Shown: positions 33,794-41,813 of the stretch, piece by piece
How positions within the stretch are numbered: position 1 is the stretch's first letter
Layout of the letters: every line of letters begins with the position of its first letter
NCBI GenBank assembly: GCA_035576005.1
Contig: DATLXH010000098.1
Coordinates: 1 to 54,333, forward strand
Source: DATLXH01 sp035576005
GTDB lineage: Bacteria > Acidobacteriota > Thermoanaerobaculia > Gp7-AA8
Direction: 5' to 3'
DNA length: 54,333 nucleotides
The notes under the pieces: model-generated
Database searches by the model: none
The model's input: the letters and a program-made list of their open reading frames with translations, nothing else
Told to the model about the DNA's origin: nothing
Made by a program: the position numbers and the translations under genes

Positions 33794-36034
33794 ATGAACT
33801 TCGTCGCCCGTACTTTGCGAATGATGCGTACTACCATGCAAACAATGCCGAAGACTTTCCGCCTGCTCCTCGTTGCTCTGGTCTCCTCGGTCTTCATCAT
33901 CCTCGTGAGCAGCCAGATCTTCTTCTTTTACCGCGACAACTTCTCCACGCATTTCCCCATCAAGCTGATCTCCGCCTCGTTGTTTCGTGCCGGCGAGATT
34001 CCCTACTGGAACTTCTTCGCCGGCGGCGGCCAGCCACTCGCCGGGAATCCCAACACACTGACTTTCTACCCGGACAATCTCCTCTACCTCCTCTTTCCCG
34101 CCCTGACCGCGTTCAACCTCCACTTCCTGATTCACCTCACGATCGCTTTCTTCGCGATGCGTTCGCTCGCCATAGCAATCGGTGCGTCGCGCCGCGCTGC
34201 CACGATCGGTGCGACGTTCTATCTGATCAGCGGCATCACCGTCTCCGCTCTCGCCTTTTACAATCTCATCATTACGATCGCGTGGATTCCTGCTGCGCTT
34301 CTCTGCGCGGAGCGACTCGTCCTCGGCGTCTCGTGGACACGCGTGCTCTTCCTCGGCTCTGTGCTCGGCCTGATCGGCCTTTCCGGAGAACCGGTCACCG
34401 TCATCGCGACGGCGCTCTCACTGGTCCTCGTAACCGCCCGACGACTCTCTCTCCGCACGCTCGCAGCGAGCGCTGCTGCAGTCGTCGTGGCGCTCGTCAT
34501 TGCATCGCCCCTCGTCATCGCTTACAGCGAGATTGCTTCTGAGACCGAACGTGCTCATCAACCGTTCTCGGTCGCAACCGTCCTGTCAGCATCGGTGCGG
34601 CCACTTCAAGTTCTCGAGCTCTACCTCGGCCCCTTCCGCGGCATGGTCATGGACTACTCCCCCAGCGGTTACGCGACCAGAGCGGGCGAGTGGCCACGCT
34701 TTCTGCACACGATCTTCCTCGGGCCTCTCATCGTTCCAGCCCTCCTCTTCCGCAACGCGCCGCGACGTTATCAAGTCATGTTCGCCTCGATGCTTTTCAT
34801 CAGTCTCGGCGAGCACAATCCGGTCATCAGATTGCTGGTCGAGTCGAGTGAGAGCCTGCGCGTGGTCCGCTATCCCGAAAAGTTCGCAATCCCGCTCTGC
34901 GTCGCTGGAGTGCTTCTGATCTCGCGATGGATCGACGAGCCAACACTCGATGATCGTGCGCGCTCTGCCATCCTCGGGGCCGTCGTGCTGATTCTTGTCG
35001 GCGGATTCGCGGTGACGACGATGCAGTATCCCGCTCCCGTGCTCCAGCGTTTCGTGATCGGCTCACTGCTCGCTCTCCTCTGTTTCGCCCTGATCCTCCG
35101 CGGCCCCACCGGTAAACTTTTTGGCGTCCTCCTCAGCGGCGGCCACCTGTTTTTCTGGGCCTGCCTCGGGATTCCCGTGGACCAATCTGACCCTTACAAG
35201 ACAGCCATCACCCCGCCGCCACCGGGTGCTCGGGTGTATCGCTGGCTACAGGGTCAACCGCTGAATCTTCCAGCTCCCAATGCAACCTCGCGTTACCGCG
35301 TGACGGCCGGACTTCTCGACCCTGTCTTTGGAGCAACTTCGGGTCTGCGATACATCGGGGATCGCTCACCGGAAGGAATGTACTCAGTGCTGACGAGGAT
35401 CGTCCAGGAACGGATCGAGACAGCCTCCCTCCCTCTCAAACTTCGATACCTCCGGATGCTCAGTTGCAGTCACATCATCACAACCGAGGCTCTGCCGGAC
35501 AGCACCGGGCTTCGGCTCGAGCGGATCGATGAAATCGGAGGAAACCGCCGGCACACCTACCTCATAGAGGGAGCTCTCCCTTACGTGAGCCCGGTCCGCC
35601 GAGCCTCCGGTGTTCGATCGATTCAGGACGCTGTGCGCGTCATCGAAAATCCGTCGTTCGATGAGCACGAGGCCGCCGTAACGCCGGCAAGGCGTCCACC
35701 GACAGCACCGGCCCGGATCGTCTCGTTCAGACGAACCCTCGACAGCGTTCACGTCCAGGTCGTCGCTGACGCACCATCAACCATTCTCGTCAACGAAAGT
35801 TACTTTTCCGGCTGGGAGGCGACTGCGCGGAACCGCATCCTTCCCATTGTGCCTCTCAACATCGATCGCCTGGGAGTGATCGTGCCAGAAGGAAGGTCGG
35901 ACGTGACCCTGCGGTTCGGCAGGAAACGTCAGGCCGTTGGGGTCGCGTTCTCGCTGTCGCTGCTCACGCTCATGGCCTCATTCGGAGTCGCCCTCCGCGC
36001 GTCGAGAAATGCGATGGCCGCTCCCGCAAGATAA
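33794..36034 (+). CDS. YfhO-like polytopic membrane protein
   Basis: A membrane protein of about 746 aa with roughly ten hydrophobic segments in the first 450 residues and a soluble C-terminal part. The early block FRAGEIPYWNFFAGGGQPLAG followed by NPNTLTFYPDNLLYLL is characteristic of the YfhO family, which resembles GT-C glycosyltransferases in topology and is linked to lipoteichoic or lipid glycosylation in Firmicutes. The C-terminal ILVNESYFSGWEATA block is likewise typical. The actual substrate is unknown. The start is not firm: several ATGs lie between 33794 and 33850 and none has a clear ribosome site. Its last 106 bases overlap folC, which is transcribed towards it. Confidence 0.8.
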   Translation: MNFVARTLRMMRTTMQTMPKTFRLLLVALVSSVFIILVSSQIFFFYRDNFSTHFPIKLISASLFRAGEIPYWNFFAGGGQPLAGNPNTLTFYPDNLLYLLFPALTAFNLHFLIHLTIAFFAMRSLAIAIGASRRAATIGATFYLISGITVSALAFYNLIITIAWIPAALLCAERLVLGVSWTRVLFLGSVLGLIGLSGEPVTVIATALSLVLVTARRLSLRTLAASAAAVVVALVIASPLVIAYSEIASETERAHQPFSVATVLSASVRPLQVLELYLGPFRGMVMDYSPSGYATRAGEWPRFLHTIFLGPLIVPALLFRNAPRRYQVMFASMLFISLGEHNPVIRLLVESSESLRVVRYPEKFAIPLCVAGVLLISRWIDEPTLDDRARSAILGAVVLILVGGFAVTTMQYPAPVLQRFVIGSLLALLCFALILRGPTGKLFGVLLSGGHLFFWACLGIPVDQSDPYKTAITPPPPGARVYRWLQGQPLNLPAPNATSRYRVTAGLLDPVFGATSGLRYIGDRSPEGMYSVLTRIVQERIETASLPLKLRYLRMLSCSHIITTEALPDSTGLRLERIDEIGGNRRHTYLIEGALPYVSPVRRASGVRSIQDAVRVIENPSFDEHEAAVTPARRPPTAPARIVSFRRTLDSVHVQVVADAPSTILVNESYFSGWEATARNRILPIVPLNIDRLGVIVPEGRSDVTLRFGRKRQAVGVAFSLSLLTLMASFGVALRASRNAMAAPAR

Positions 36035-37299
36035 AGCGATCCACAGATCACAATCGAACCTGATCCGCCTGCCAGTGCGACTTCAAACGCTTCATCCGGA
36101 TTCTCCTCGGAGCTCGCACTGATTCCCATGCTGCCAGCGATCGCGGTGAGATCTTCCAGTGAGGCGGCCCTCGGGGCATATGGAATGGTGAGAATCAGGC
36201 GATCGAAGTGCGGGAAGAGAATCCGTGCGACGCTTTCGACATCCTTGTCGGCCATGATCCCGAACACAAGAGTCCGTGGTCTAACAACCAACTGCTCAAT
36301 TGATGGGACGATCGCCTCGGCGGCAGACACATTGTGCGCCCCGTCGACGAAGATGCTCCTGCCCGCAATCGCGAATCGCTCGAAGCGGCCGCGCCATTTC
36401 GTTTCCTCGATGCCACGAGTGATCGAAGCTACTGTGATCCGATCGAAACGACTGGCAAGCTCCTCGGCTGTCCTGACCGCGAGAGTCAGGTTGCTCACCT
36501 GATGTGCGCCGGCAAGAGCCGAGGAGATCGCGTACGACGCGTGCGCGGTGACCAGCCTGAAAGCGGTCCTACCCTCGGCGAGACTCAGATCGCTGACGGA
36601 TGTCTGCTCGCTGGCAAGATGGAAAGGAGCTTTTACCTTCAAAGCTTTCCGTCTCAAAACGTCCACGATCTCGCGGGAGCTGTTCGAGGTCAACACAACA
36701 GAGCCGGGGTGAATCACCCCTGCCTTCTCGCGAGCGACTTTCGTCACTGTGTCACCGAGAAACTCCGTATGATCGAGCGAGATCGGCGTGATGACTGATG
36801 CGACCGGTTTGACCACGTTGGTCGCGTCGAGGCGACCTCCCATCCCGACCTCGAGCACGACGGCATCGCAATTTGTTCGTGCAAAAAGGATGAACGCAAC
36901 TACGGTAAGGGCTTCGAAGTACGTTGGTGCGAACCCCGCACGGGCCGCGCAACGTTCGAGCTCGACGATCGCATCGATGAGCGTTGCCATCCCGACCGGA
37001 ACGCCTCCGATCAGCCATCGCTCGCGAAGCTCGACAAGGTGAGGAGATGTGTAGAGTCCGACTTTGTATCCGGACGCGGAGAGTATCGATGCGAGGTTTG
37101 CCGAGACCGAACCTTTCCCATTCGTGCCTGCGACGATCAGCGAAGGGTATTGTCGATGAGGATTGCCGGCGTGCCGCAGCAGCGAGCGGACACGAGAGAG
37201 TCCGGGGCGAATCCCACTTGCCTGGAGGGAGTCGAGCCAGGCGAGCTCAGGAGATTGGATCGATGCCGGCTCACGCGCGATGCGCGGATCGTCTTTCAT
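35929..37299 (-). CDS. folC: Folylpolyglutamate synthase / dihydrofolate synthase
   Basis: ATP-dependent ligase that adds glutamate to dihydropteroate or folates. The 456-aa product has the P-loop AGTNGKGSVSANLA at about 57-70, the Mur-ligase-like block VVLEVGMGGRLDATNVV, SLDHTEFLGDT, and FVDGAHNVSAAEAIVPS in the C-terminal half. It lies 100 bases downstream of accD, the classic accD-folC pairing. Its 3' end runs 106 bases into the oppositely oriented YfhO-like gene, so the final residues (ATPNEAMSVSSDSENATPTA) are encoded antisense to that gene. Confidence 0.95.
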   Translation of the reverse strand: MKDDPRIAREPASIQSPELAWLDSLQASGIRPGLSRVRSLLRHAGNPHRQYPSLIVAGTNGKGSVSANLASILSASGYKVGLYTSPHLVELRERWLIGGVPVGMATLIDAIVELERCAARAGFAPTYFEALTVVAFILFARTNCDAVVLEVGMGGRLDATNVVKPVASVITPISLDHTEFLGDTVTKVAREKAGVIHPGSVVLTSNSSREIVDVLRRKALKVKAPFHLASEQTSVSDLSLAEGRTAFRLVTAHASYAISSALAGAHQVSNLTLAVRTAEELASRFDRITVASITRGIEETKWRGRFERFAIAGRSIFVDGAHNVSAAEAIVPSIEQLVVRPRTLVFGIMADKDVESVARILFPHFDRLILTIPYAPRAASLEDLTAIAGSMGISASSEENPDEAFEVALAGGSGSIVICGSLYLAGAAIAFLDARRATPNEAMSVSSDSENATPTA

Positions 37300-37399
37300 T
37301 AGAGCTGCCGCGCACGCGACCGTTCAGGAGTGCGCCCGCAGCGCCATCTTCGCGGAAGCTTCGCGTCCGAGATCACGGTGCTCCTGCTGAGCCGACCGC

Positions 37400-38248
37400 T
37401 CAAGCCGCGCTGAAGTGACGAAGATACGTCGCGATGGCGGGCTTCATCTCGGCGCGCGGTGTGATCAGATCGACCATCCCGTGCTCGACGAGGAACTCCG
37501 AACGCTGGAATCCCTCCGGCAGTGTCTGGCGAATTGTCTGCTCGATGACGCGCGGACCCGCAAAACCGATGAGTGCCCGCGGCTCGGCAATGTTGAGGTC
37601 GCCGAGCATCGCATAAGACGCCGTTACGCCGCCGGTTGTAGGGTCGGTCAGAATCGAAAGATATGGGAGCTTTGCCCTGGCAAGGCGATTGAGCCCCGCC
37701 GAGATCTTGGCCATCTGCATGAGTGAAAGAATGCCCTCCTGCATCCGGGCCCCGCCGGAACAGGAAACAATGAGCAGCGGCTCGGACTTTTCGATACACC
37801 TGTCAATCGCGATCGCGATCTTTTCTCCCACGACCGAGCCCATCGAGCCGCCCATGAACGCGTACTCCATCGCGCAGATGACGACCGGCATCGCTTCGAT
37901 CTTTCCGTAAGCGCAGAGGATCGCGTCCCCCTTCCCGACCCGGGCCTCGTAAACCTTGAGACGATCCCGGTATCGTTTGGTATCGCGGAACTCCAGTGGA
38001 TCGCCCGAACGAATGTTCGTGGCGAACTCGCGGTAATGCGCGTCATCGAAAAGGACCTCGAACCGCTCGCGAGCTGAGAGGCGGAAGTGAAACCCGCACT
38101 TGGGGCAGACATTGAGATTCGCTTCGACCTCTTTTTTGTAGACGATCTCTTTGCAATCGTCGCACTTGACCCAGAGCCCTTCCGGGATCGTCAGCGCTTT
38201 CTGCTCCACCACCTCTTTCGGCTTCTTCTCTTTTCGGAACCAGGACAT
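37400..38248 (-). CDS. accD: Acetyl-CoA carboxylase carboxyltransferase subunit beta
   Basis: Beta subunit of the carboxyltransferase that makes malonyl-CoA with AccA. The 282-aa product has the four-cysteine zinc ribbon at C29, C32, C48 and C51, and the carboxyltransferase core with EYAFMGGSMGSVVGEKIA, SCSGGARMQEGILSLMQMAK and DPTTGGVTASYAMLGD. All conserved blocks are intact. folC follows on the same strand; the type II GAPDH gene lies 106 bases upstream. accA is not in the window. Confidence 0.97.
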   Translation of the reverse strand: MSWFRKEKKPKEVVEQKALTIPEGLWVKCDDCKEIVYKKEVEANLNVCPKCGFHFRLSARERFEVLFDDAHYREFATNIRSGDPLEFRDTKRYRDRLKVYEARVGKGDAILCAYGKIEAMPVVICAMEYAFMGGSMGSVVGEKIAIAIDRCIEKSEPLLIVSCSGGARMQEGILSLMQMAKISAGLNRLARAKLPYLSILTDPTTGGVTASYAMLGDLNIAEPRALIGFAGPRVIEQTIRQTLPEGFQRSEFLVEHGMVDLITPRAEMKPAIATYLRHFSAA

Positions 38249-38354
38249 GGCGGCACTCTAACGTCGCTGGAATTCGCGGGTCAAGCAAGCTTCTATCGCC
38301 ACGTGGTCGTTCGGCACCTCGTGCGCCTCTGCTGCCCCTGTGGTTCAGCGCGCC

Positions 38355-39422
38355 TCAGATTTCGCGAAACATGAATGGACGGAGCGCGTCGAGACGATCG
38401 TCAAATCCGTCAGGGTGCAGGAGGCGGAGGGTCGCGGCGACCGACGAGAGAAGAGAGTTTCCGTCCTGCGGCGTGTAGCAGAAGCCGACCACCTTTCTCG
38501 GATTCGGTACGGCGAGGGTCGGCGTTGGTACGACGGTCTGAGAGAGAATTCTTCCGTAGTACCCGTGGTCGCGCCCGAAGGAAAATATCTGGTTCGAGTT
38601 CCGTTTATTGGTGTTGGCGACCCGGGGATTGTTCCGTAGTGCTGCCTTGACTTCCTCGAGAGTTGTATCCGTCGAGAGATCAAGATCAAACCAGAGGGTG
38701 TGCATGTATTGCGTGTTGATCTTGATTGCCGAAGAGTAAAGGTCGAGCTTCTCTCCCATCGTCGAGAAAAGGTGGTACGCATCGCGAGCGTGATGCGTGC
38801 CGAACTCCGGGTCGTCATGCTTCCCAGCCTGCGGAGACGAGATGAAATCCTTCGCGTCAGAAATGTCATTCGCACGACGCATGCAGACAAAGCGACCGCT
38901 GTTGAGCTGGATTTCGCCCTCGCGCTCGGTGATCGTCTTGATCAACACCGAGATATTGTGCGTGTTGCACGAGACCACCTGAACGAAACGGTCGTCAGAC
39001 GACATCACCGAATCGTTGATTCCGCGCGCATAGGCCTTGCCGAAGCCAAACTCGGAGCCCTGCGCCAGGTATCCCCGAGGACCCTTGATCCGCTCGTAGA
39101 ACATCGCCTTGTTCTCGTTGCCGGCCGGAGTGCAGTCGATCACGACCGTCGCCCGCTCAATCGCCTCCTCCTGCTCGAAGGAGACCCTGAGTCCCAGCGC
39201 CTCGAATTCAGGACGCGCTCCTTCGTCGACGGCGAGTTTGGCGCCTCGGGCAAGAAGATGGTTCACCGTAGGGCGGTCGTCAGCCTTCGGGGTCCTCTTG
39301 TGAAAGGTCACCTCGTCGATACCGAACTTCTCTTTGTAGTCGGTGAACAGTCCGACGAGCGGCTCACCAATCGTACCGGTCCCCACGACGTGTACGATGT
39401 TCTTAGCGTCCTTTTTGAACAT
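38355..39422 (-). CDS. Type II (archaeal-type) glyceraldehyde-3-phosphate dehydrogenase
   Basis: A 355-aa protein resembling archaeal GAPDH rather than bacterial GapA. Visible landmarks are the Rossmann loop GTGTIGEPLV (14-23), VVIDCTPAGNENK, the nucleophile C152 in VVSCNTHNI, CMRRAND, GTHHARDAYHL, and QYMHTLWFDLDL followed by NNPRV. The order matches archaeal enzymes such as that of Methanothermus, judged from memory. It should oxidise glyceraldehyde-3-phosphate with NAD(P), but a related aldehyde substrate is possible. ATG 39422 has GGAGAGG six bases upstream; the frame open to 39812 adds 130 residues without similarity. accD lies downstream. Confidence 0.85.
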   Translation of the reverse strand: MFKKDAKNIVHVVGTGTIGEPLVGLFTDYKEKFGIDEVTFHKRTPKADDRPTVNHLLARGAKLAVDEGARPEFEALGLRVSFEQEEAIERATVVIDCTPAGNENKAMFYERIKGPRGYLAQGSEFGFGKAYARGINDSVMSSDDRFVQVVSCNTHNISVLIKTITEREGEIQLNSGRFVCMRRANDISDAKDFISSPQAGKHDDPEFGTHHARDAYHLFSTMGEKLDLYSSAIKINTQYMHTLWFDLDLSTDTTLEEVKAALRNNPRVANTNKRNSNQIFSFGRDHGYYGRILSQTVVPTPTLAVPNPRKVVGFCYTPQDGNSLLSSVAATLRLLHPDGFDDRLDALRPFMFREI

Positions 39423-39536
39423 GAGAGGCCTCTCCGGAAGTGCGAAATGGTGGCGGATTGTAGCAAAAGGCGTTTCGCGGAGTGGCATCACTCTCGCCCT
39501 GACGTTCTGAGCGCCCCTCACATAGAATCGCCCGTC

Positions 39537-40016
39537 ATGAAACCGACCAAGTCCCACGACCCATCCGAAAAGTTGATCGCCAGCAACAAAAAGGCGTATC
39601 ACGACTACTTCGTCCTCTCCAAGAACGAGGCGGGCCTGGCTCTTACCGGGACCGAGGTCAAGTCGCTCCGGGACGGCCGCGCCAACCTCAAGGACAGCTA
39701 TGTCATTTTCAAAGGCGGCGAAGCGTATCTGCTCGGTACCCATATCTCTCCCTACGCCCACGGCAATCGGGAAAACCACGAGCCGGAGCGCACGCGCAAA
39801 CTTCTGTTGCACAGGAAAGAGCTGGAAAAACTGTTCGAGCAGGTCAGTGAAAAGGGACTGACGATCGTGCCTCTCAGGCTCTACTTCAAGAAGGGTCGCG
39901 TCAAAGTCGAGATCGGCGTCGTGCGTGGGAAAAAGCTCTACGACAAGAGAGAAACGGAAAAACAGCGGGAAGCGACTCGCGAAACGGCCGCAGCCATCAA
40001 GCAGGCAATTCGCTGA
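39537..40016 (+). CDS. smpB: SsrA-binding protein
   Basis: Binds tmRNA and delivers it to stalled ribosomes in trans-translation. The 159-aa product contains NKKAYHDYFVLSKNEAGLAL, GTEVKSLRDGRANLKDSYV and HGNRENHEPERTRKLLLHRK, then LTIVPLRLYFKKGRVKVEIG and the basic C-terminal tail GKKLYDKRETEKQREA that enters the decoding centre. ATG 39537 gives the right length; an open frame extends upstream antisense to the GAPDH gene and is spurious. The tmRNA gene is not in the window. Confidence 0.97.
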   Translation: MKPTKSHDPSEKLIASNKKAYHDYFVLSKNEAGLALTGTEVKSLRDGRANLKDSYVIFKGGEAYLLGTHISPYAHGNRENHEPERTRKLLLHRKELEKLFEQVSEKGLTIVPLRLYFKKGRVKVEIGVVRGKKLYDKRETEKQREATRETAAAIKQAIR

Positions 40017-40096
40017 CCTCGACGTGTCATTTTTACCACACTGGTGACCTTGGAAGGTCTCACTCTGAGAGTTGAGTGATTTGCTAAATTGCTCGC

Positions 40097-40118
40097 GTTA
40101 AAAGACTTAACTTTTAAC
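40097..40118. promoter_or_regulatory. Inverted repeat upstream of lpxC (possible operator)
   Basis: Perfect 8-bp arms GTTAAAAG (40097-40104) and CTTTTAAC (40111-40118) flank a six-base spacer. The site is AT-rich within GC-rich surroundings and lies seven bases before a sigma-54-like element and 46 bases before the lpxC start. A dimeric repressor or activator could bind here. Confidence 0.45.
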
Positions 40119-40124
40119 ATCGCG

Positions 40125-40140
40125 TGGCACCCGGCATGCT
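40125..40140 (+). promoter_or_regulatory. Sigma-54-like promoter of lpxC
   Basis: TGGCAC at 40125-40130, then five bases, then ATGCT at 40136-40140: the GG and GC dinucleotides have the exact -24/-12 spacing, with one mismatch (A for T) in the -12 block. Transcription would begin near 40152, leaving a very short leader before the GGAG at 40155 and the ATG at 40165. Confidence 0.4.
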
Positions 40141-40164
40141 CCTTTAGACCGCCGAGGAGCACCG

Positions 40165-41055
40165 ATGCACATGGAACGAAAGACCATCTCCGCAACAGTC
40201 GGGATCGAAGGAGTGGGTCTACACTCAGGGATTTATACGAAGATCGAGCTTCACCCCGCTCGCTCCGGTTCTGGCATCACCTTCGTCAGGACCGATCTCG
40301 GCGGTCTCCGTATCCCCGCCCTCCAGGCCTCCACGACTGCGCTCGATCACGCGACCACGGTCGGCCGCGATGACGTCTCCATCGGCACCGTGGAGCACCT
40401 TCTTTCCGCAATCGTTGCGTTTGGGATCACCGACATCGAAATTGCGATTGACGGACCCGAAGTCCCGATCATTGATGGCAGCGCGTTGCCTTTCGTCCAT
40501 TTGATCGACGCAGCCGGAATCAGGCTGCTCGGCGCGACCATCGAACCGCTTCGCGTCGCGAGGCCGATCGAAGTCCGCGATGGAGACAAGTGGATCCGTA
40601 TCGTACCCGCCAGCAAGTTCTCAATCCGTTACAAGATTGACTTTGCGCATCCAGCCATTGGAAAACAGTCGATCCATTTCGAGCCGTCCGTCGACTCCTT
40701 CGCCAGAAAGATTGCGCCCGCCAGAACCTTCGGGTTCATCCACGAAGTCGAACAACTGCGGGCCGCAGGCCTGGCTCGTGGCGGAACGGTAGAGAACTGC
40801 ATCGTCCTCGGCGACAAGGGTGTCACCAACGGCCCGCTCCGATTCAAGGATGAGTTCGTCCGGCACAAAGTTCTGGATTTACTGGGCGATCTGGCCCTCG
40901 TTGGCAGGCCGCTCGTCGGGGAGATCACCGCGCATAAGGCCGGCCACGCACTTCACTCGCGTTTCGTCCAGACCATCCTCGCTCATGGCGATGAAGCCCG
41001 GGATGAGCAGCGGGAAAACGTCGGGTTCACGCAACTCTCACCCGCTGCTTCCTGA
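40165..41055 (+). CDS. lpxC: UDP-3-O-acyl-N-acetylglucosamine deacetylase
   Basis: Zinc enzyme for the committed step of lipid A synthesis, acting in the cytoplasm. The 296-aa product has zinc ligands H78 (TVEHLLSA), H234 and D238 (FVRHKVLDLLGDLAL) and the catalytic histidine H261 (HKAGHALHSRF). The start block RKTISATVGIEGVGLHSG is canonical. GGAG lies six bases before ATG 40165. It shows that the organism makes lipid A or a related molecule. The DUF4390-NtrY-NtrX genes follow after 113 bases. Confidence 0.97.
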   Translation: MHMERKTISATVGIEGVGLHSGIYTKIELHPARSGSGITFVRTDLGGLRIPALQASTTALDHATTVGRDDVSIGTVEHLLSAIVAFGITDIEIAIDGPEVPIIDGSALPFVHLIDAAGIRLLGATIEPLRVARPIEVRDGDKWIRIVPASKFSIRYKIDFAHPAIGKQSIHFEPSVDSFARKIAPARTFGFIHEVEQLRAAGLARGGTVENCIVLGDKGVTNGPLRFKDEFVRHKVLDLLGDLALVGRPLVGEITAHKAGHALHSRFVQTILAHGDEARDEQRENVGFTQLSPAAS

Positions 41056-41168
41056 GCTGGACTCTGGCCGCGCGGGTGAGTCCGCTCCCACACCTGGCCC
41101 GCCCTGGGGTTAACCCGGCGCGGAAGAAGGTGCGGATACAGTCGGTTGTGTGGTAAATCAACCACACC

Positions 41169-41813
41169 ATGACCGGATCCACGTCCGCGCCGTCACGACG
41201 CAGTGATCATGAACTGAGTTCGTGCAGCGAAAGGCCGACTCGAAGCTGGACGCGTCCCGCCCTCGTCCTCTCCCTCTTTTTCTTTTTCGCTACCTCTGCT
41301 CGAAGTGAACCGAGAATCAAGGAGCTCTCCGCCAGGGAGGACCGAGGGGCCGTCACGGTCACCTTTCGCCTGGCGGACGCCTTCTCGGCGAGCGCGATCA
41401 AAAATCTGCAGAACGGTCTTCCGGCCGGCATTACGTACCACATCGAATTTTTTCTCAAACGGTCCAACTGGTTCGATGCCGCGCTGTCGCGTTCACGGAT
41501 AGAGGTCATCTGCAGCTTCAACTCCGTCACGCGCGAATACCTCCTGAACTATCGCCGTGACAGGCGGCTGGTTCGCTCTGCCGTCATCACTGACCTGGCA
41601 CAACTTGAACGGGCTCTTACAGTCATCGAGGAGAAAGAGCTTTTCGCGACCGGGGGCGCGCGGCTCTCGAGGCTCCGCGTTAGAGTCCGAGCTGACATCG
41701 GCTCCGGCTTTTTCCTCTCGCTTCTTCCTACCAGAATCTCGACGAGCTGGAGGGAGACGCGGGTGCGTAGGGCGGCGGTCACAGTCGGCTCCGCAGTTCC
41801 GGGCAGGCGATGA
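41169..41813 (+). CDS. DUF4390 exported protein
   Basis: A 214-aa protein with an N-terminal hydrophobic stretch (ALVLSLFFFFATSARS, about 31-46) that looks like a signal peptide with a long basic n-region. The rest (RIKELSAREDRGAVTVTFRL ... GITYHIEFFLKRSNWFD) matches DUF4390, a family of unknown function found beside NtrY-like kinases. Its TGA overlaps the ATG of ntrY by four bases, so the two are translationally coupled, suggesting that it senses or modulates something for the kinase. The 5' end is uncertain; no good ribosome site precedes ATG 41169. Confidence 0.78.
   Translation: MTGSTSAPSRRSDHELSSCSERPTRSWTRPALVLSLFFFFATSARSEPRIKELSAREDRGAVTVTFRLADAFSASAIKNLQNGLPAGITYHIEFFLKRSNWFDAALSRSRIEVICSFNSVTREYLLNYRRDRRLVRSAVITDLAQLERALTVIEEKELFATGGARLSRLRVRVRADIGSGFFLSLLPTRISTSWRETRVRRAAVTVGSAVPGRR

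Noticed and set aside
33640..33900. Upstream extension of glyA
   Set aside because: It adds 87 residues without SHMT similarity, while ATG 33639 has a strong ribosome site and gives the normal length.
38700..39536. Long N-terminal extension of smpB
   Set aside because: This part is antisense to the GAPDH gene; SmpB of normal length starts at 39537.
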